Assembly: GCF_024713975.1 (NCBI RefSeq)
Contig: NC_091096.1
Location: forward strand, 26,437,458-26,501,457
Reading direction: 5' to 3'
Length of the DNA: 64,000 nucleotides
From: Paralichthys olivaceus
Lineage: Eukaryota; Chordata; Actinopteri; Pleuronectiformes; Paralichthyidae
Positions 24,801 through 40,200 of the stretch are shown here, in pieces (the first letter of the stretch is position 1; each line of letters begins with the position of its first letter). Under the pieces are notes generated by a model. That model did not search any database and was not told the origin of the DNA. It was given only the letters and a program-made list of their open reading frames with translations. Both the position numbers and the translations under genes were made by a program.

Positions 24801-26455
24801 TTTGAATTATATAAGAAGCAGTTAAAACTAGCTGCACCTCAATTACCTATAGAAGTCAAGTGCATCTTAAATATTGATAGATCCGTTTAAAAAATTCAAA
24901 TAATGTCATATAGCGTAGATTAGTCACAGTTTGACTGCATTTTGACTGAGCTGATGATACCTTTGAACTATTTTACAATGTGGTGTAGGTGCTTTATAAT
25001 TTCCTCTATTTTGTCAAAAAGTAGAGTCACATGACTTTAAATATCACAAGATTTATCATTACAAATTGAAAACGAGTGGCATCATCACTGAACTTTAACA
25101 CTCTACAAGTGTAAATTACAGCCATAGACAATCAGACTTAAAAAGAATGAATTGGAAGATGTAGACATTCTGTATTTAAGCCTCATGTAGCTGATGCCTC
25201 AACAGAGCAGAGGAGGCTATAGAATGATACTGAAGAGCGTCCAGCTGTTTCCACTGTCCTGTGTCAGTTAAAAGGAACTGTGGACGTCAAGACAAGAATG
25301 TGGAAGACCATGAAAACTGCCAGATAAACTGCACATCTGCTGGGCAGGCAATTCCAAACTACATATGCCTGCAGAGGAGCTGCAGGCAGGTTTGTCTGTC
25401 ACAGAAGTGGCGGAGCAGGGCTCCCCTGCGTGGACTGGTGCACGAAAATGGTCCGGAGGGAAACCTCACCTACAACCACATCACAAAATCAACATCTATT
25501 AGGAAACTTCATCCAAGGTCTATGACAAGGAGTGGCATGTGATGAGAACACCATGCCAACTGTAAAGCATTGTATTAGGCTGCACTCTCTTTTATCATAT
25601 CCAGATATTCTGCTTTGGGAGCAGGCAGGAGGCAGAACACTGGCACAGGAAACCCTGTTCAGACATAGAGAACAGAAGGATTCCACTCAATGTTGTTCAG
25701 TCAGTCAGGAAACTGTGAGGGAGGAGAGACTGATTTCTGCTACAGGACAAAGAAAGGTCAAAGAAAAACCTCAAAATCCACCATCAACTGCTTTAAGAAA
25801 CACAGACTGAAGGTATCTGTTTCCTCCTGAACTACATCTGTTTCAAACTACACTGACCCGCTTTAGAGAATGACAGGTTTTTTTAATCAATCCATAAACA
25901 GTATTTTGACCTGTTTTATTGAGATTGTTTTAGGTTAAATCCCTAGTGAGAATGAGACGGTCAAGGTAAGACATTGCAAGCGTGTTTTCAAAGCATTAGG
26001 TGTTTAAAATAATCATAGTGAGACGTGTAAATGAGATAGTTAAGGCATTCAACAAAGTCTTCAGTGACAGGGTTTGAATCTGTAAAGTGACACAGTCATA
26101 TAATGTGAATCCCAGCATTACTGTACCTGATGATGAGACATGCAGCAGTGTTGGCACAGTCCTCTCCTGTCAGGTCCTCTGGCTGTGAGAAGGGCTGACA
26201 GGGGCTGAACGACAGGAGGATCTCAGTGTCGACGGGGATGTTCTCTGCCGACAAAGGCTTCAGTTGCCCCAGGAAACCGTCTGCGTCCCCCATTGCGTTC
26301 AGGTTTATCACCCCACTCCCATCCTTCATGATGCATTGGCAGTTGTTGACTTTGAAGCAGCCTGACTTCTTTGCGGAGCTTGGATGAGGAGCGAGAGACG
26401 GAGAAAACATGCAAAAACAAAGTGGCAGTGTGAGCAAGACGCTCTGGACACTCAT
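21813..26455 (-). CDS. MRH / cation-dependent mannose-6-phosphate receptor-like type I membrane protein
   Basis: Four exons join in phase: 26455-26127, 23408-23299, 23208-22990 and 21958-21813 (TAA), giving 267 aa. Residues 1-22 form a signal peptide. The lumenal part (about 28-195) is Cys-rich, with the CQCIMKDGSG motif at 39-48 and paired cysteines spread as in MRH/P-type lectin domains. Possible N-glycosylation sites are NDT in exon 2 and NQS in exon 3. A juxtamembrane ESPCACPNAC precedes one membrane helix at about 198-220. The short tail begins SCALRPFRSSSG and contains a Cys-rich WCMICYLC patch. The family fold suggests a sorting receptor or lectin of the secretory/endosomal route, but the classic sugar-binding Gln-Arg-Glu-Tyr set could not be assigned. 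The 90-bp intron 23209-23298 keeps frame if retained. The in-frame Met further upstream was not used, because the chosen start gives a normal signal peptide. The gene converges on the unknown plus-strand gene. Confidence 0.72.
22550..22690 (-). mobile_element. SINE-like repeat fragment
   Basis: ACCCATTCACACACACATTC and GACTGTAATCGAACTGCCAA match the 18.5-kb repeat. It lies in the last intron of the MRH-like gene. Confidence 0.4.
23535..23690 (-). mobile_element. Inverted copy of the second-family LINE-like tail
   Basis: Read on the minus strand it shows the same GCCCTATGAGACAAATTGTG block and a run ending in CAAATCAAATTTGATTGC. It lies in intron 1 of the MRH-like gene, so it is in sense with that gene. 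Confidence 0.45.
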
Positions 26456-29009
26456 GGTGACAGAGCACCAAAGCAGAGAGTATAGTGACTGCGCTGTTAG
26501 GAAACTAAAGAGCAGCTGACAGAATGGTGATGGTAGGAAAGTAATTAGAATAACGGTGACTGTCATTCCAGACATTCCCAGGACCCACTGTGCTCACACA
26601 TGATGCCCCCACAATCCAAGAAGGTATAAGAATTAGCTCCAGTGAAAACTGTTGGACAGACAGACATGATGCAGCGAGTTTACACATCCTCAGTTCTTAT
26701 TTTAATTATCAGTATCAATTTCAGGAAGCAACAGAACATACAACAGTCAAAGATAAAGATGCAAAAGTGAAAGGTGTTTGCATTCATTAACTACAGTGCT
26801 GTAGTTTGTGCTCTCTCTCGTTATCATTATTATCATTAGTAGTATGGGGCAGCATGGTGATGCAGTGGTTAGCACTGTTGTCTTACAGCAAGATGGCTCC
26901 AGGTTCAAATGTTCATTCATTTTATTGTGATACACACATTAACATCCAAAAAACAGCTGCAAAGCACTTCTTTGGCACTAATAGAAATATATAGTGGATC
27001 AATGGGGTCCTTCAGCAATTTATATACAACAAGATGAAATTGACCTGTCTAATATTTTGTTGTCCCCTCGTACCACGAAAGCAGCTCAATCCATTGAGGT
27101 ATGGACTCAACAAGACTTGTGGTATCTGGCACCGAGATGTTAGCATCAGATCCTGTGGATCCTGTGAAGCGAGGCCTCCAGACTTGTTTTTCCAGCACAT
27201 CCCACAGATGCTCGGTCAGATTGGTCATTACATCAGTGGAATCAATGTTAATCATGTCATGTTTTGGCTCATTTGTGTGGTTCAAGACCCACATTTCCCA
27301 TAATAGCTCCTCCAGAAATACAGGAGACATCATAAAACTGTTTTCATAGACTAGATAATTATTAATATTATAGGTTCTTATTATTATTATCACTGGGTAT
27401 AGATAATGGATGGGTGAATTATTTATTATCAGCATTGTTAGCATTTTTAATTAGTGTTGCTATTATCATATAATAGCTGTTTTTATTAAAATAGTAATAT
27501 ACTTTACTGGGAGTTGACAGTGCTAAAATACACCTGAAAGAACTGCACTTGACAATCTACCCTGAGCACCACATATCAAATTGTCATGTCACCTATTTTA
27601 GGTATTTATGATCCCAGGAGGTTTAACCTCTGTGTTCGTTGGGTTTGTTCGATGAGTAATCTCAGCACCCTGTGTTTCTCTTGGTAATTTGTTCACAACC
27701 TTTGAGACGAAATCACAATGTGACTTTTTTTTAAACGAGTTGAAATCCAAACAAAAACACAATAAATCAAGAGGCTCTGCCTAACAGTTCACTTTGTTGT
27801 GCAGTGGATCATACAGTCTGAAATTAAAGTGTTTTATCATAATGCAGAGTGCAGAGTCCCCTAATGTTCCACTATAGCAGCACCATCATCAAGTGCCACT
27901 TATATGAAAGAACTTTTGTATTGAATCAATCCTGGTAATTTTGTATAATTGCTCTTATTTCAATATATATGCTGTAGCAGTCTCTGAAACATTTCTTCTG
28001 ACAACTATTTGATTGCACTGACAGAACAATGCTCTACAATGCTAAAATTCAAAATCAAACATTCTAAAAATGGCCACAATTACAAAAATGTATAAATGTT
28101 TCAGTGATAAGAACAAATATCCCGATGTGTGGATGGATTACATTTAAAATAGTGAGTTTCCCAGTATGGAGTAATTTTAGTTTAGTAGTTAAGATAACTT
28201 TATATAAACAATGGTATATAGATTTTATTCCCATAAAATTAAAACTTTAAGGCTTTGTTAAGTATCAGTGTGAAAAATATGAAGTGACATGTACGACAGG
28301 CCGTGTCATCTTTGTTGAAATGTATTAAGAACATTTTGAGGTCAGTGGCGGTCTGATTTCCAAATATTAAATAATCCACAAAGTTTAAATGTTAAAAAGA
28401 AGTATTAGGCTTTCTGTGTGAGAAATGTCATCTTGGTTAACACATCCATACTTTACTGTTTAATGTCTGGATTGAAAAATCTATCTACATTTATCATGTG
28501 CTGCCCTCCTGTGGCTGGCTGTGTAAGCAACAGGAAATTGTGACATCATCCATTCAAGCCCTTCATGTAATTCAGATTCATGATTGATATCGTCCTTTAT
28601 TCAGGATCTGTAGCAGGCTCTTCCAGTTCTACACTAGTCAAGACAATGCAAACACACTCTAATTCCTGAGTTTTCCCTGATTTGATCAATCCAGACACAA
28701 CAGCTGCTGTAGCTAATCCTTGAATTGTTCTTCAGGAAGATTAACCTCAAAATGTGCATGTCCTGCTAAACAGACCTGAGGCCAAAGCCACGACATTGAA
28801 AAGTGTCCTTAGAAAATATTGAAACCAGCCCCTGATGGCTGAAACCACAGTGAGTCAGTGCTTCCTACAGAATATGTTTGTGTATGAATGCAGCTTGTAC
28901 TGAAAAGCACTGAGTGGTTGACAAGAATAGAAAGGCACTTAATAAGCACAATTAATTTACCATTGATGCTTGTCGAGGAAATACACAACAGGCCGTCTTT
29001 TACACAGAT
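26456..29009. other. Intergenic spacer between the MRH-like gene and rpl35
   Basis: No supported gene was found. It holds an AT-rich stretch, a short SINE-like piece at about 26846-26925 (GGCAGCATGGTGATGCAGTG), the degenerate repeat at 27030-27330 and a SINE-like fragment at 28845-28975. An ATAT-rich stretch near 27340-27500 has no clear structure. Confidence 0.5.
27030..27330 (+). mobile_element. Degenerate interspersed repeat with coding traces
   Basis: Plus-strand frames give TCLIFCCPLVPRKQL and then WHRDVSIRSCGSCE, and in another frame QTCFSSTSHRCS, a pattern seen repeatedly in fish repeats. It is broken by frame changes and overlapping short ORFs. The family name could not be fixed. Confidence 0.3.
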
Positions 29010-29015
29010 TTTATT
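29010..29015 (-). terminator. rpl35 poly(A) signal
   Basis: TTTATT on the plus strand (AATAAA on the minus strand) lies 20 bases past the rpl35 stop codon, giving the very short 3' UTR typical of ribosomal protein genes. Confidence 0.75.
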
Positions 29016-29034
29016 TTGTCAAAACAAAAAGCAT

Positions 29035-31113
<2,079 letters not shown>

Positions 31114-31205
31114 GTTCCCTCTCGCTGCCCTGTTGGAAAGGCCGGACGTACCGCGTGCTCACAAAAAGTAGCTTCCGGAGAATCTCTTCTTCGTCACTTA
31201 AATAG
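31114..31205 (-). promoter_or_regulatory. rpl35 promoter and 5' TOP leader
   Basis: On the minus strand, upstream of the ATG, the sequence runs GGCCTTTCCAACAGGGCAGC and then GAGAGGGAAC. The CTTTCC tract at about 31135-31143 is a good 5' terminal oligopyrimidine start, the mark of mTOR-controlled ribosomal protein mRNAs. An ETS/GABP-type CCGGAAG lies at about 31173-31179, and an AT-rich TATTTAAG near 31197-31204 is too far upstream to be a normal TATA box for that start. The transcription start is inferred. Confidence 0.6.
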
Positions 31206-31319
31206 CACTTTGGAATACAGCAAACAGCGCCACCAGTGGCTAGAGCGGCAAATGGACCACGATGAAGGGCGACACAGTGATCAGAAGAGAACATTTGAAT
31301 ATCTGATCATGTGCGGGTA

Positions 31320-34247
31320 AATGCAGTCATTTCTCCTGGTTATGTATTTACTCTATACTAATGTATGCTCTAAACTTATTGTGATGACATGTTTTCATGC
31401 ACCCCCTCACCCAGGAATAAACACAATGGAAACTTCCTTACTATGATAAGAAAAATATTAAAGAAAGCATGAATAAATATTAAAACAATTAATAAATTAC
31501 AAATGATAATAATGTGAAATGTTTGTATACAATTGCAAATAATGTGTGAGCATATATGCAAACAATGTTATCTTGGAGTTGCAACGTTGTTAATTTCCAA
31601 ATCTTGGCACGATAAAGGAATTCTGATTCTGATTAATATGAATACTAACATATTTCAACAATAGCATATATTAGCAAAATTGGAGGAACAAGAACAAAAC
31701 ACTATTTTCTCAGCAAATATAAAGGATCTGGAGACAGAAGAGGTGATTTTATCATTTCAGCTTTAATATTAAGAAATGGGAGAAATGAGAACCCAGCAGC
31801 AATTGTTAAACCATAAAAAGCAAAAGACACAACAGCTGTAGTGATTGTAGAGTTGTGTTACAGGGTTTTAAGTCAGCAGAATCAATCTGGTAAAAAGTGC
31901 ATTCATCATTTAATTCGATTCTCATGGAGACAGTATATTACCCAGCAGGGTCCCGGTAACTACATGAGTCTGCTACCTCTCATTAGTAACACGCAATGAG
32001 TTCTGCATTCAGATGTTCTCCTGCATCTGAGTATTAGACACAGAATGATTACAACAGATACAACCACACATGAAATACACACATGGGTGACACAGTTTTC
32101 TGAGACTTTTCATTTGCTGCAGACACCCTCGTGTGTTGTAACATTCTATGTATACAACAAGCATGAAAACAAATGCAGAATACCCTGACATTTGGAAATA
32201 AAATAAAAAAACTGTAAAGGGGGGCCAGGCTGCTTTAGGGATCCAACGATTCAGCAGGCATGCAGATTCCCTGGGCTTCTCACTAAAAATAAATATCATC
32301 ATGTTGTGAATGAAATCACACTGGGGACAGTGGATGGTGATGGGCTGTGGGACTGATTGACAACCGGAAGAAAAACGATGTATGGGTTCTGGTATATGTT
32401 GATAAATACTACAAACTTAAAACATCAAACCATTTACATCCACTGATTTATAAAGTTCTCGATGCATACCATATGTACATATTTCTATACATATATAGAC
32501 ACGTGGAATGTACTTCATTTACATTAGCAAAGGCAGGTAAAGGTAGAGCATGTCTTCCAGTCATCACATACACTGCATTCATATATTTTACCACAGTTAT
32601 TATCTAAATGGTCAAAAAAAGTCCACATCATTCATATTGGTGTTAAAGGATCTAAAACAGTCTACATGAACAGATTGTGGCAACTGTGGCAGCCATTTTT
32701 GTTCCTCCGGTACCAGTACAGAGGAGAGAGACCCTGAACTGAGCTTCACAGGCACTGACTCCAAACTACAGCTCTCCAACAAGTTCTAGCCAAACCTTTT
32801 AGCTTATAGGTGGTTTAGGTTGAAGCCATTGTTAGATTGCAGTCTGCCTACATACAGTATGTGACAGAGACGAGAGATCTGAAAGCAAGGTCTGCTGCAA
32901 GGCTCACGTCATAGTAGCAACAGTCCAATGCAGTTAGATTTTGATATCAACTATAAATCATAAATCATCAGTTCTTAATAAAAAGATAGAGCTGGCTACT
33001 TCTGGGTTATCACAGATATATCAGTACACCAGCTGCGGTACAGAAATACCAACTGTATGTGAGGTCATTTAGAAAAACTTATGTCTCAGATAGTTTGTGC
33101 AGCTGGCAACTTTATCTTCCAACTGTAAAATATATTACACATCTCGGCCACATCTCGATTCTATTTGAGGGACCATTATTAAAATGTTGGTCTAGGTAAT
33201 ATGTTTATAATAAATAAAAATGACTATGATCAGATTCTTTTAAAACTCTAAAATGTCAGTATTGATATGTGGCCTACAAACCTGTCAATGTTTCTAGTTT
33301 AGACCTTAGATCTTAAAATGCTGGTTTCAATTATACAGTGAGAAGCAAAATAATGAAAATGCTTTTATAAAGAGAAATGAAAGCAATTACTCAATCCAGA
33401 TAACCCTGGCTGATCATTAGCCAATCAATAGTCAATCAAATGTCATTACTGTCATTTCTCTATTAAACTCTGGGTTTTGATGGTGCTACTGGACAATGAC
33501 CCCAGCCTGTATTCTCTTGATTGTTCACAGCACTTTGTCAATTTGTGAATCTAATATTTACTGGCTTCAGTTCGGAGGAAATGACATATAAACATATTTA
33601 CATTGACACAGTTTGGGTCCATTTGACAGGTATACATTCTCATTGCTACTGAAACAAACTTGCATCAGAATGAAAATGACACATTTTCATGAGGACATGT
33701 GTGATTTGAAGGATAATCAAGTGACCGACTAAAGGGTATTTCAGAAATCAAAGTCTGAACCTGCTCTCTAGTACATTAAAGTTGCTTTTTGTTCCAAAAC
33801 AAACTGATATGCCTTGTGCAGTTTGAATATGGGTGGAAACAAGGCAGTTCCTGACACAGTGGTCTAGTCAGTCTGTTATTTCTCTCTGATGATTACAAAC
33901 TTTCTATTCAAGAGTGAATGATGTGTCTGTCATTTTACGCGATAACATTAGGTATAAACACCGTCTCAGCCCTCAACCTTTACCAAGAAAATAATGTCAT
34001 TTTCAAATGAACAACTGATTATAAATAAGTCTTTATGCCATAACCTGTGGAGCCCTTCTGTGTCCCCACAGATCAGTAAACAACAGTCCTTCCCACTCAG
34101 TTTTCAGAAGAAACTGTGGGAGGCTGTTTTAGGTTTAAAGCTAGAATCCTGCTCAATGGTGGAAGCCAAGCAGGAAAGACCTTTTCCTCCTGGAGGGGGT
34201 CCTTAAGTTCCTTTTTTCTCCATCGCTGCAGCTCTTTCTGCTGCTTA
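31320..34247 (-). other. golga1 3' UTR and spacer to rpl35
   Basis: No coding exon was found on either strand. ARPC5L, which lies here in human, is not visible. The golga1 poly(A) site is uncertain: no AATAAA was found on the minus strand close to the stop codon, and ATTAAA-type hexamers near 31913 and 31761 would give a UTR of about 2.4 kb. Confidence 0.4.
31575..31640 (+). mobile_element. Non-LTR 3' tail fragment
   Basis: AATTTCCAAATCTTGGCACG followed by ATAAAGGAATTCTGATTCTG is a short retroposon tail. It lies about 370 bp upstream of the rpl35 start. Confidence 0.35.
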
Positions 34248-37200
34248 TCAACTCCATTGAGCTGAAGCGCCTGAGACTGAAGGCCGGGTGATGCCTTTAG
34301 GAGAAGGCTTGGAACCAAACCAGGACATCTAAAAAACAAAACACAAACAAACATACCAGTGACAAGGTTAGACTGATGAATATGAATAAATATAGAATGA
34401 TGATCAGTGAAACTTAATATATACGGTGCTCATTTTATTGTAGAGAGGCATTGGGCCTACTACAAGAACATTCTCCTACTTAACTAATGTTTCACACTGG
34501 ATTGACCTAACTACTCGTTTAACTGTATGAATTAGTTGTAATTGGCTTGTTTTAGTCTGGTGAACTACACATTTGTGAGATGTGATTATTAGCATCATGG
34601 AACCGTCTAAAACTGTTACATAAGACTACCAGTCTCATTGTTTAAATTCACAAACTTCAAGGTAAGTCACGCTGTCACATAACAGCAGACAAAAACATTT
34701 AGAAAATATTTATACAGCTGCCAATGATATGTCATCACGGAAAAAACACAACTAGACCATGACAGAAATGAAGCAGAGAAACCTTCATGTAATCCGATGT
34801 TAAAAACTGTCTTTAAAGCAAATGCAGGTGGTTATGCATTTCACACGTTTAACAAGTGTATCTCTCTTCTCCATGACTTGTATGACATATCTGGGTGTGG
34901 TTAATTCAATTTTTACATAAAAGATGTTGAACAGTAGCAACTTTCCTTAAAATTTAAGAAACAATGCTTGAGTAACATTTACATTATATTATGACAAATA
35001 CAGAATTCAAAGGGCAGTGGTCTGTTAGAACATGTTGCAAGCTGAAGACTTAATGCAGTGTGAAACACAAACCTTGTACTCCAGAGTTTGCTTCAGCATG
35101 TCCTCTTCCTCTCGAGTGAAGTTCAGCAGAACTGATACAGCTCGTATTAGCTGAAATGCCTGGCAGACCAAGACACACAACAGAGATTCAGACTGCCTTC
35201 AGAGCCCATATCATAGGTTTATTTACCTCACAGCAGGCAGAGCTGTAGTGCGTTTCACAAAAAGAGCATTTACCTCAGCTTCTCTGGATGACATAAACTT
35301 GAGGACGACATGTTTGAGATACTCAAAGTTGATTTCTCGTGAGTCGTTGAGGTCTGATGTGTTGGTCACGGTGGTGTTGGATGTCGGGGGGCTCAGGGCT
35401 GACGTTGAGGGTGGCTCCGGACAAACCCGCTCATGTTTTTCTGCTCGGCTTTCTACCCACTTCTCCTTCCCTTCAACTTCTGGCTCAGGCTTCAGCTTCT
35501 ATAGTTCAGCAGAAAAGGAAATACTATGAGAGGCCCTGTGAGAAATTATTCATACTTGGCCTTACACTTAACATCATACTAGCTTCCTTGGGTCTCTTGA
35601 AAGGTGCTATATTAATATTATTATTATTATCTCACACATACACCGCTACACTCTCTCTCTCTCTCACACACAAACACACACACACCCCTGGAATCATCAG
35701 AATCAAAACTTACGAGCATGGAAAGATGAACTACGGGAGGAATTTTCAGCCTTTAAATGTTTTTCATTGTATATGGAAATGTCCTAAGATTAGGAAATTT
35801 TGGGAAGAGTAGTAGTTCAAAAGATATTATCTATTTAATTAGCTGTAGAGCCTAAATTCTTTGTTCTTGGCTTCTATCCGAAGGTGCAGTGAACAGATCC
35901 TTACAGATGTGTGCACCTATTGGACAAGCGTAAAGATATATTGAAAAGGTGAGACGCAGGTTCCAAACCTCTACAAGCAAAAACAAAACCTGACTGTATA
36001 CAGCAGTTTAGTGTGTTTGTCACCTCTTAAAACTGAGCGAGCAATTAAATATTACATTTATTAAGGTTGAATCTTTACCATATCAGCCCATGTTCAAATC
36101 CAGCTTCATATCATTAGAACAAGGTCGAGCAACTAATTTAATCCAGAAATTTTCATCCACTTAGTCTTACCAGTTCTTTCTGCAGCGTCCTCTTCAGTTC
36201 TGCCAGTCTTTGCTGCAGTTGCTTGATGGTCTGCAGGACAACAACCAGCATCACACTGACTCATTTAAATGTCATTTAATCTAAAAAATGTATCTACTTG
36301 GAACTAAAACTGACATGTCATTAAAAACCAGAAGAACGACAGAACTATTCAGGTGGCTGACCTTGTTCTTGTCACTGAGCTGCTGCTCCAGCTCTCTGTT
36401 GACTTTCTGAATGTGATCCAGATCATCCACCGTCACACTGCCATTTTGATCCTCCTCGCTCACTTCTGGACTGTGAAGCTGTTCTGTCAGGGTTTCCACC
36501 TCCACCTCCAGGTACAAGATCTAAACAACACACACGCACAAGTCATGACTGATAAGAACTAATCAGGAAGCAAATGGGAGTGACTATGTCACAAAAACCG
36601 GGTTAACAGCAGTTCAAGACTTCCCTTGATTTGAGGCATGAACGTAGCAGTGATGTGATTTAACACTAAATCATAGTAGTGTGGATGCACTCTTAGTATA
36701 GACAGAGTTTTCTATAAATGTGAGCTGTCTGCCAGATGGCCAGACACAGGTGACTACTTTGTTACTTTTCAAGTCACATCACCGTTTTTACAGTATAACC
36801 TCAAGAAACCTTGTAACTACAATCTTTATCTGGATGAAGAATTTTAGTCATTGGAATGTATGAATCGTAAATTATCAGAGAAACAAGCTGAACAAACAGC
36901 TCCTCTGGCAGCCCCTCTAGTGTCTGCAGAAGAGTATTGGAGGAAGACTGACTCTTCAGCATGGAAGGGTTTTTTATGAGAGCATGTGCACTATTTTCAC
37001 AGATGTTTGAGTGTATGGGTTACTGCTGACCCGCGCCTGGCAGCTATCCAGCTGTTGTGTCTGGCTGAGCAGCTCCTTCCTCAGGTAAATCAGCTGAGAG
37101 TCTCTGTCCACCTCCATCTGCTCGAGCTGGGCTTGCAGCCGTTCAACCTCCTCCTGCAGATGGACCTGTGAGGCCTGTCGACTCTGCACCTCTGCAACAC

Positions 37201-40200
37201 ACAGGAAAGTAATATCACTCATCAGACTAAAGCCGTTTCCAGACATGGACTCGAGAGAACAGCCCAATTACTAGGAAGGTGGCAGGAGAAACTCTGGAGA
37301 ATGTCCGGAGCCTCTTACTCAGACATTTGCGTTCTCACACACAACACGTCCGGAGAACGTCAGGAGGTTCTCTTGATTTTAGTGCAGGTCTGAAAATAGC
37401 TTATAAGAAAGTCAAAATTCAAAGAACTGAATCGCTAAGCTGACAATGCTTTGAACTGAAATGCATCCTAATATAACAAACCCACTATTGTACTTTCTGC
37501 CTTTAAAGCAACAATAACACTGGTCATACATGTGACCAGCTGATGTAGAATCAGCTAATTACAAGGACAATCACATCTTATCTATACAATGTATAATTAA
37601 ATGGCATCACAATCCCTCATTCCAGTGGTGAACACGCAGTATGTGAAAAAAGTTATGCTTATATTTATTTTGACCCAATATCCACCATGTTGATTTACAG
37701 CCATGATCTCCCACCTCTGACTTCAGGCTCATCTGATTTAAGAAGTGAACCTCTCTGCTGAGTGAGTGAGGGCTTTAGGACTTATTGTGAGAACATGTGT
37801 GTTTGTCCACACCGTTCTGGAGAGTTTTGATGTCCTCCTCCCTCAGTGCTAGCTTCTCAGTGATAGTGGACAGGTCCTGCTGTGACATTTGAAGGGATGT
37901 GGTTTGCTCTCCAACCTGACATCAAGAAAAAGATAAAGAGTAGATGCTTTCACAATCAAACAAAGAATAAAAAACCAGCTCTGGATTTCCACTACAATGT
38001 TTCACATTTTGTGAGTGAGCAATTTCTGGTCCAAGGATAGACATGTTGACACTAGTGTCTGTGATTGTTCAAGAAGGAGGCTGTTAGCTGTTAAAGGTCC
38101 AGTGTGTAAGATTTAGGTGAAAGGGAACTATTGGCAGAAATTTAATGTAGAATAATCCTCATGATGTTTTCACTAGTTCTCTAGTTTTCATCTAAATTGT
38201 ATGAATTGTAGTTTTCTTTAGCCCAGAAAAGACCCTTTATATTTAAATACTTTATATTTACATCGAGGGGACCCTCTCTACGGTGGCCGCCATGGTTTTT
38301 ATATTAGTCCAGACTGGACAAACTAAACACCTTTTGAGTTTTTATGACAACTGAAGCTACCACAGTTTCTTTATCATGTTTGGAAGGAGAGGGTGAGGTG
38401 AGGGGTGTTCAGCTGCGACATGCAATTTCAACACTAGATATCACAAAATTCTACACACTCTAACTTTACTAGTCTGTTGTGTGTTTATCCACAGACCTGT
38501 GTTTGCAGCTCCTCCTTCTGTCGCCTGGTTTCTTCTAGTGCTTTGGCGATTTCTGTGCTCACTGTCTGCCGACTGCTCAGGTCCAACTGAGGGAACACAC
38601 AGAAACAGGGAGTGAGGTCCATGACCATCATTACTGAGATTTTAGAGCTTTTATTTAATATTCTGAGGCTCAAACAATTTGAGTAGATATTTAATCCCAA
38701 GTATGTAGCAAGTGGTTTCAGCCAATATCATTTGATATAATTTGAATCTTTGGCCATGTTTTATATGGACAAGCTAAATTGTAGCCTGTCTGTTGCTTTA
38801 AGCTATGAAGAAAAAGCAGAAAGAAAAAACGACAGTGAGTGATATTTGGTCTTACCCTGCATTGCTCCAGCTCTTCTATCCGCTGACTCAGTGTGGAGTT
38901 CAAGTCGTCCTTCTGCCTCTCCAGATCGGCCTACAGTACAAGAGCAGGAAGGAAAGTACTGCAATAAGTACATTCATATTGACAATTATTCTACTGCTGA
39001 TTAAAGAACCAGTGTGTGGGATTTAATGAACTCTAGAGGTGAAGTTGCAGATTTCAACCTACAGAATACCCCTCCCCTTCCTTTCAAAGCATGTAGGAGA
39101 GAAACACGAAAGGTTCTCCCTAGAGTCAGTTTGGTTTGTCCTTTGTGGGCTATTGTAAAACACAGCAGTTCTTTGTTTCAGGTATTTAAGCACTAATAAA
39201 ACATAGTATTAAAATTTTGCCAATAGAATAAATTTAAATAAGCAATCTTTTCAGCTGAACTAACATGGTTTTACCAGCATGACCTCTGCACTGTTATAGC
39301 TTATTATTAATTGTTTTAATGAATGAGAAGTGGCGAACCCAAGCAGAACATACCACCCTGTCCTGAAGCATCTGTTTATCTGTCTCTAGAGAGGTGATGC
39401 TTTCTTCCAGTCGGCCGACCTTCTCCTCACTCTGCTGCTGTAACAAACACACCTGCTGATCCAGAAAAGCTTTCTCTGCACTCCACACTCCTTCCTGAAG
39501 AAAACGTAAAATAAATTAAATGAATCATTTTAATTTTCTAAATAAAATTGCATAAACAGAACAGCTTTTTAATAGTACAGCAATCTTCTTTTAATTGTTC
39601 TATATTTTGGAGATATACAGGTTATGGTTTAATAGTTTACTGTGTTAATTAATGATTGTGAGAGTACACTTGCACATCAGGCAGTAATGTACTGTGACAT
39701 ACTGTCAACTAGCCTCCTCTGGATGTTTAACACATTTAACACGTTTTTCATTGATTCAGAGATCCATTATTGTTCTTGTCTCCTCCACAATAATTACTGA
39801 GATGTTCCAGTGTCGTGGAAATGGGGACATATGTTCATATCCAGGTTCATAATTTTAGTGTTATTTCTTGTAAAGGTTTACATGCTTTTATGTTCAAATT
39901 TCCTCATACTGTCCATTGCTGAAGCTCCTCTTTTCAGCCTCGTTTAAACCACTTTTAGCTCAGGCTTCTTTAAAGGAATAGTTCACCGTAAAATGAAAAT
40001 TCACTCATTATCTACTCACCACTATGGCGATGGAGGGGTGGTTGAAGTGTTTACGTCCACAAAACACTTTTGGAGTCTCGAGGTAAAAAGTGTTGCAGCA
40101 GAATCCAATATAATTGATGTAATTGGTGACCTTTTCTTCAAACGTAATAAGACAACAGAAAAAACATAACATGCCTTCATACTGCTTGTGTGGTGATATC

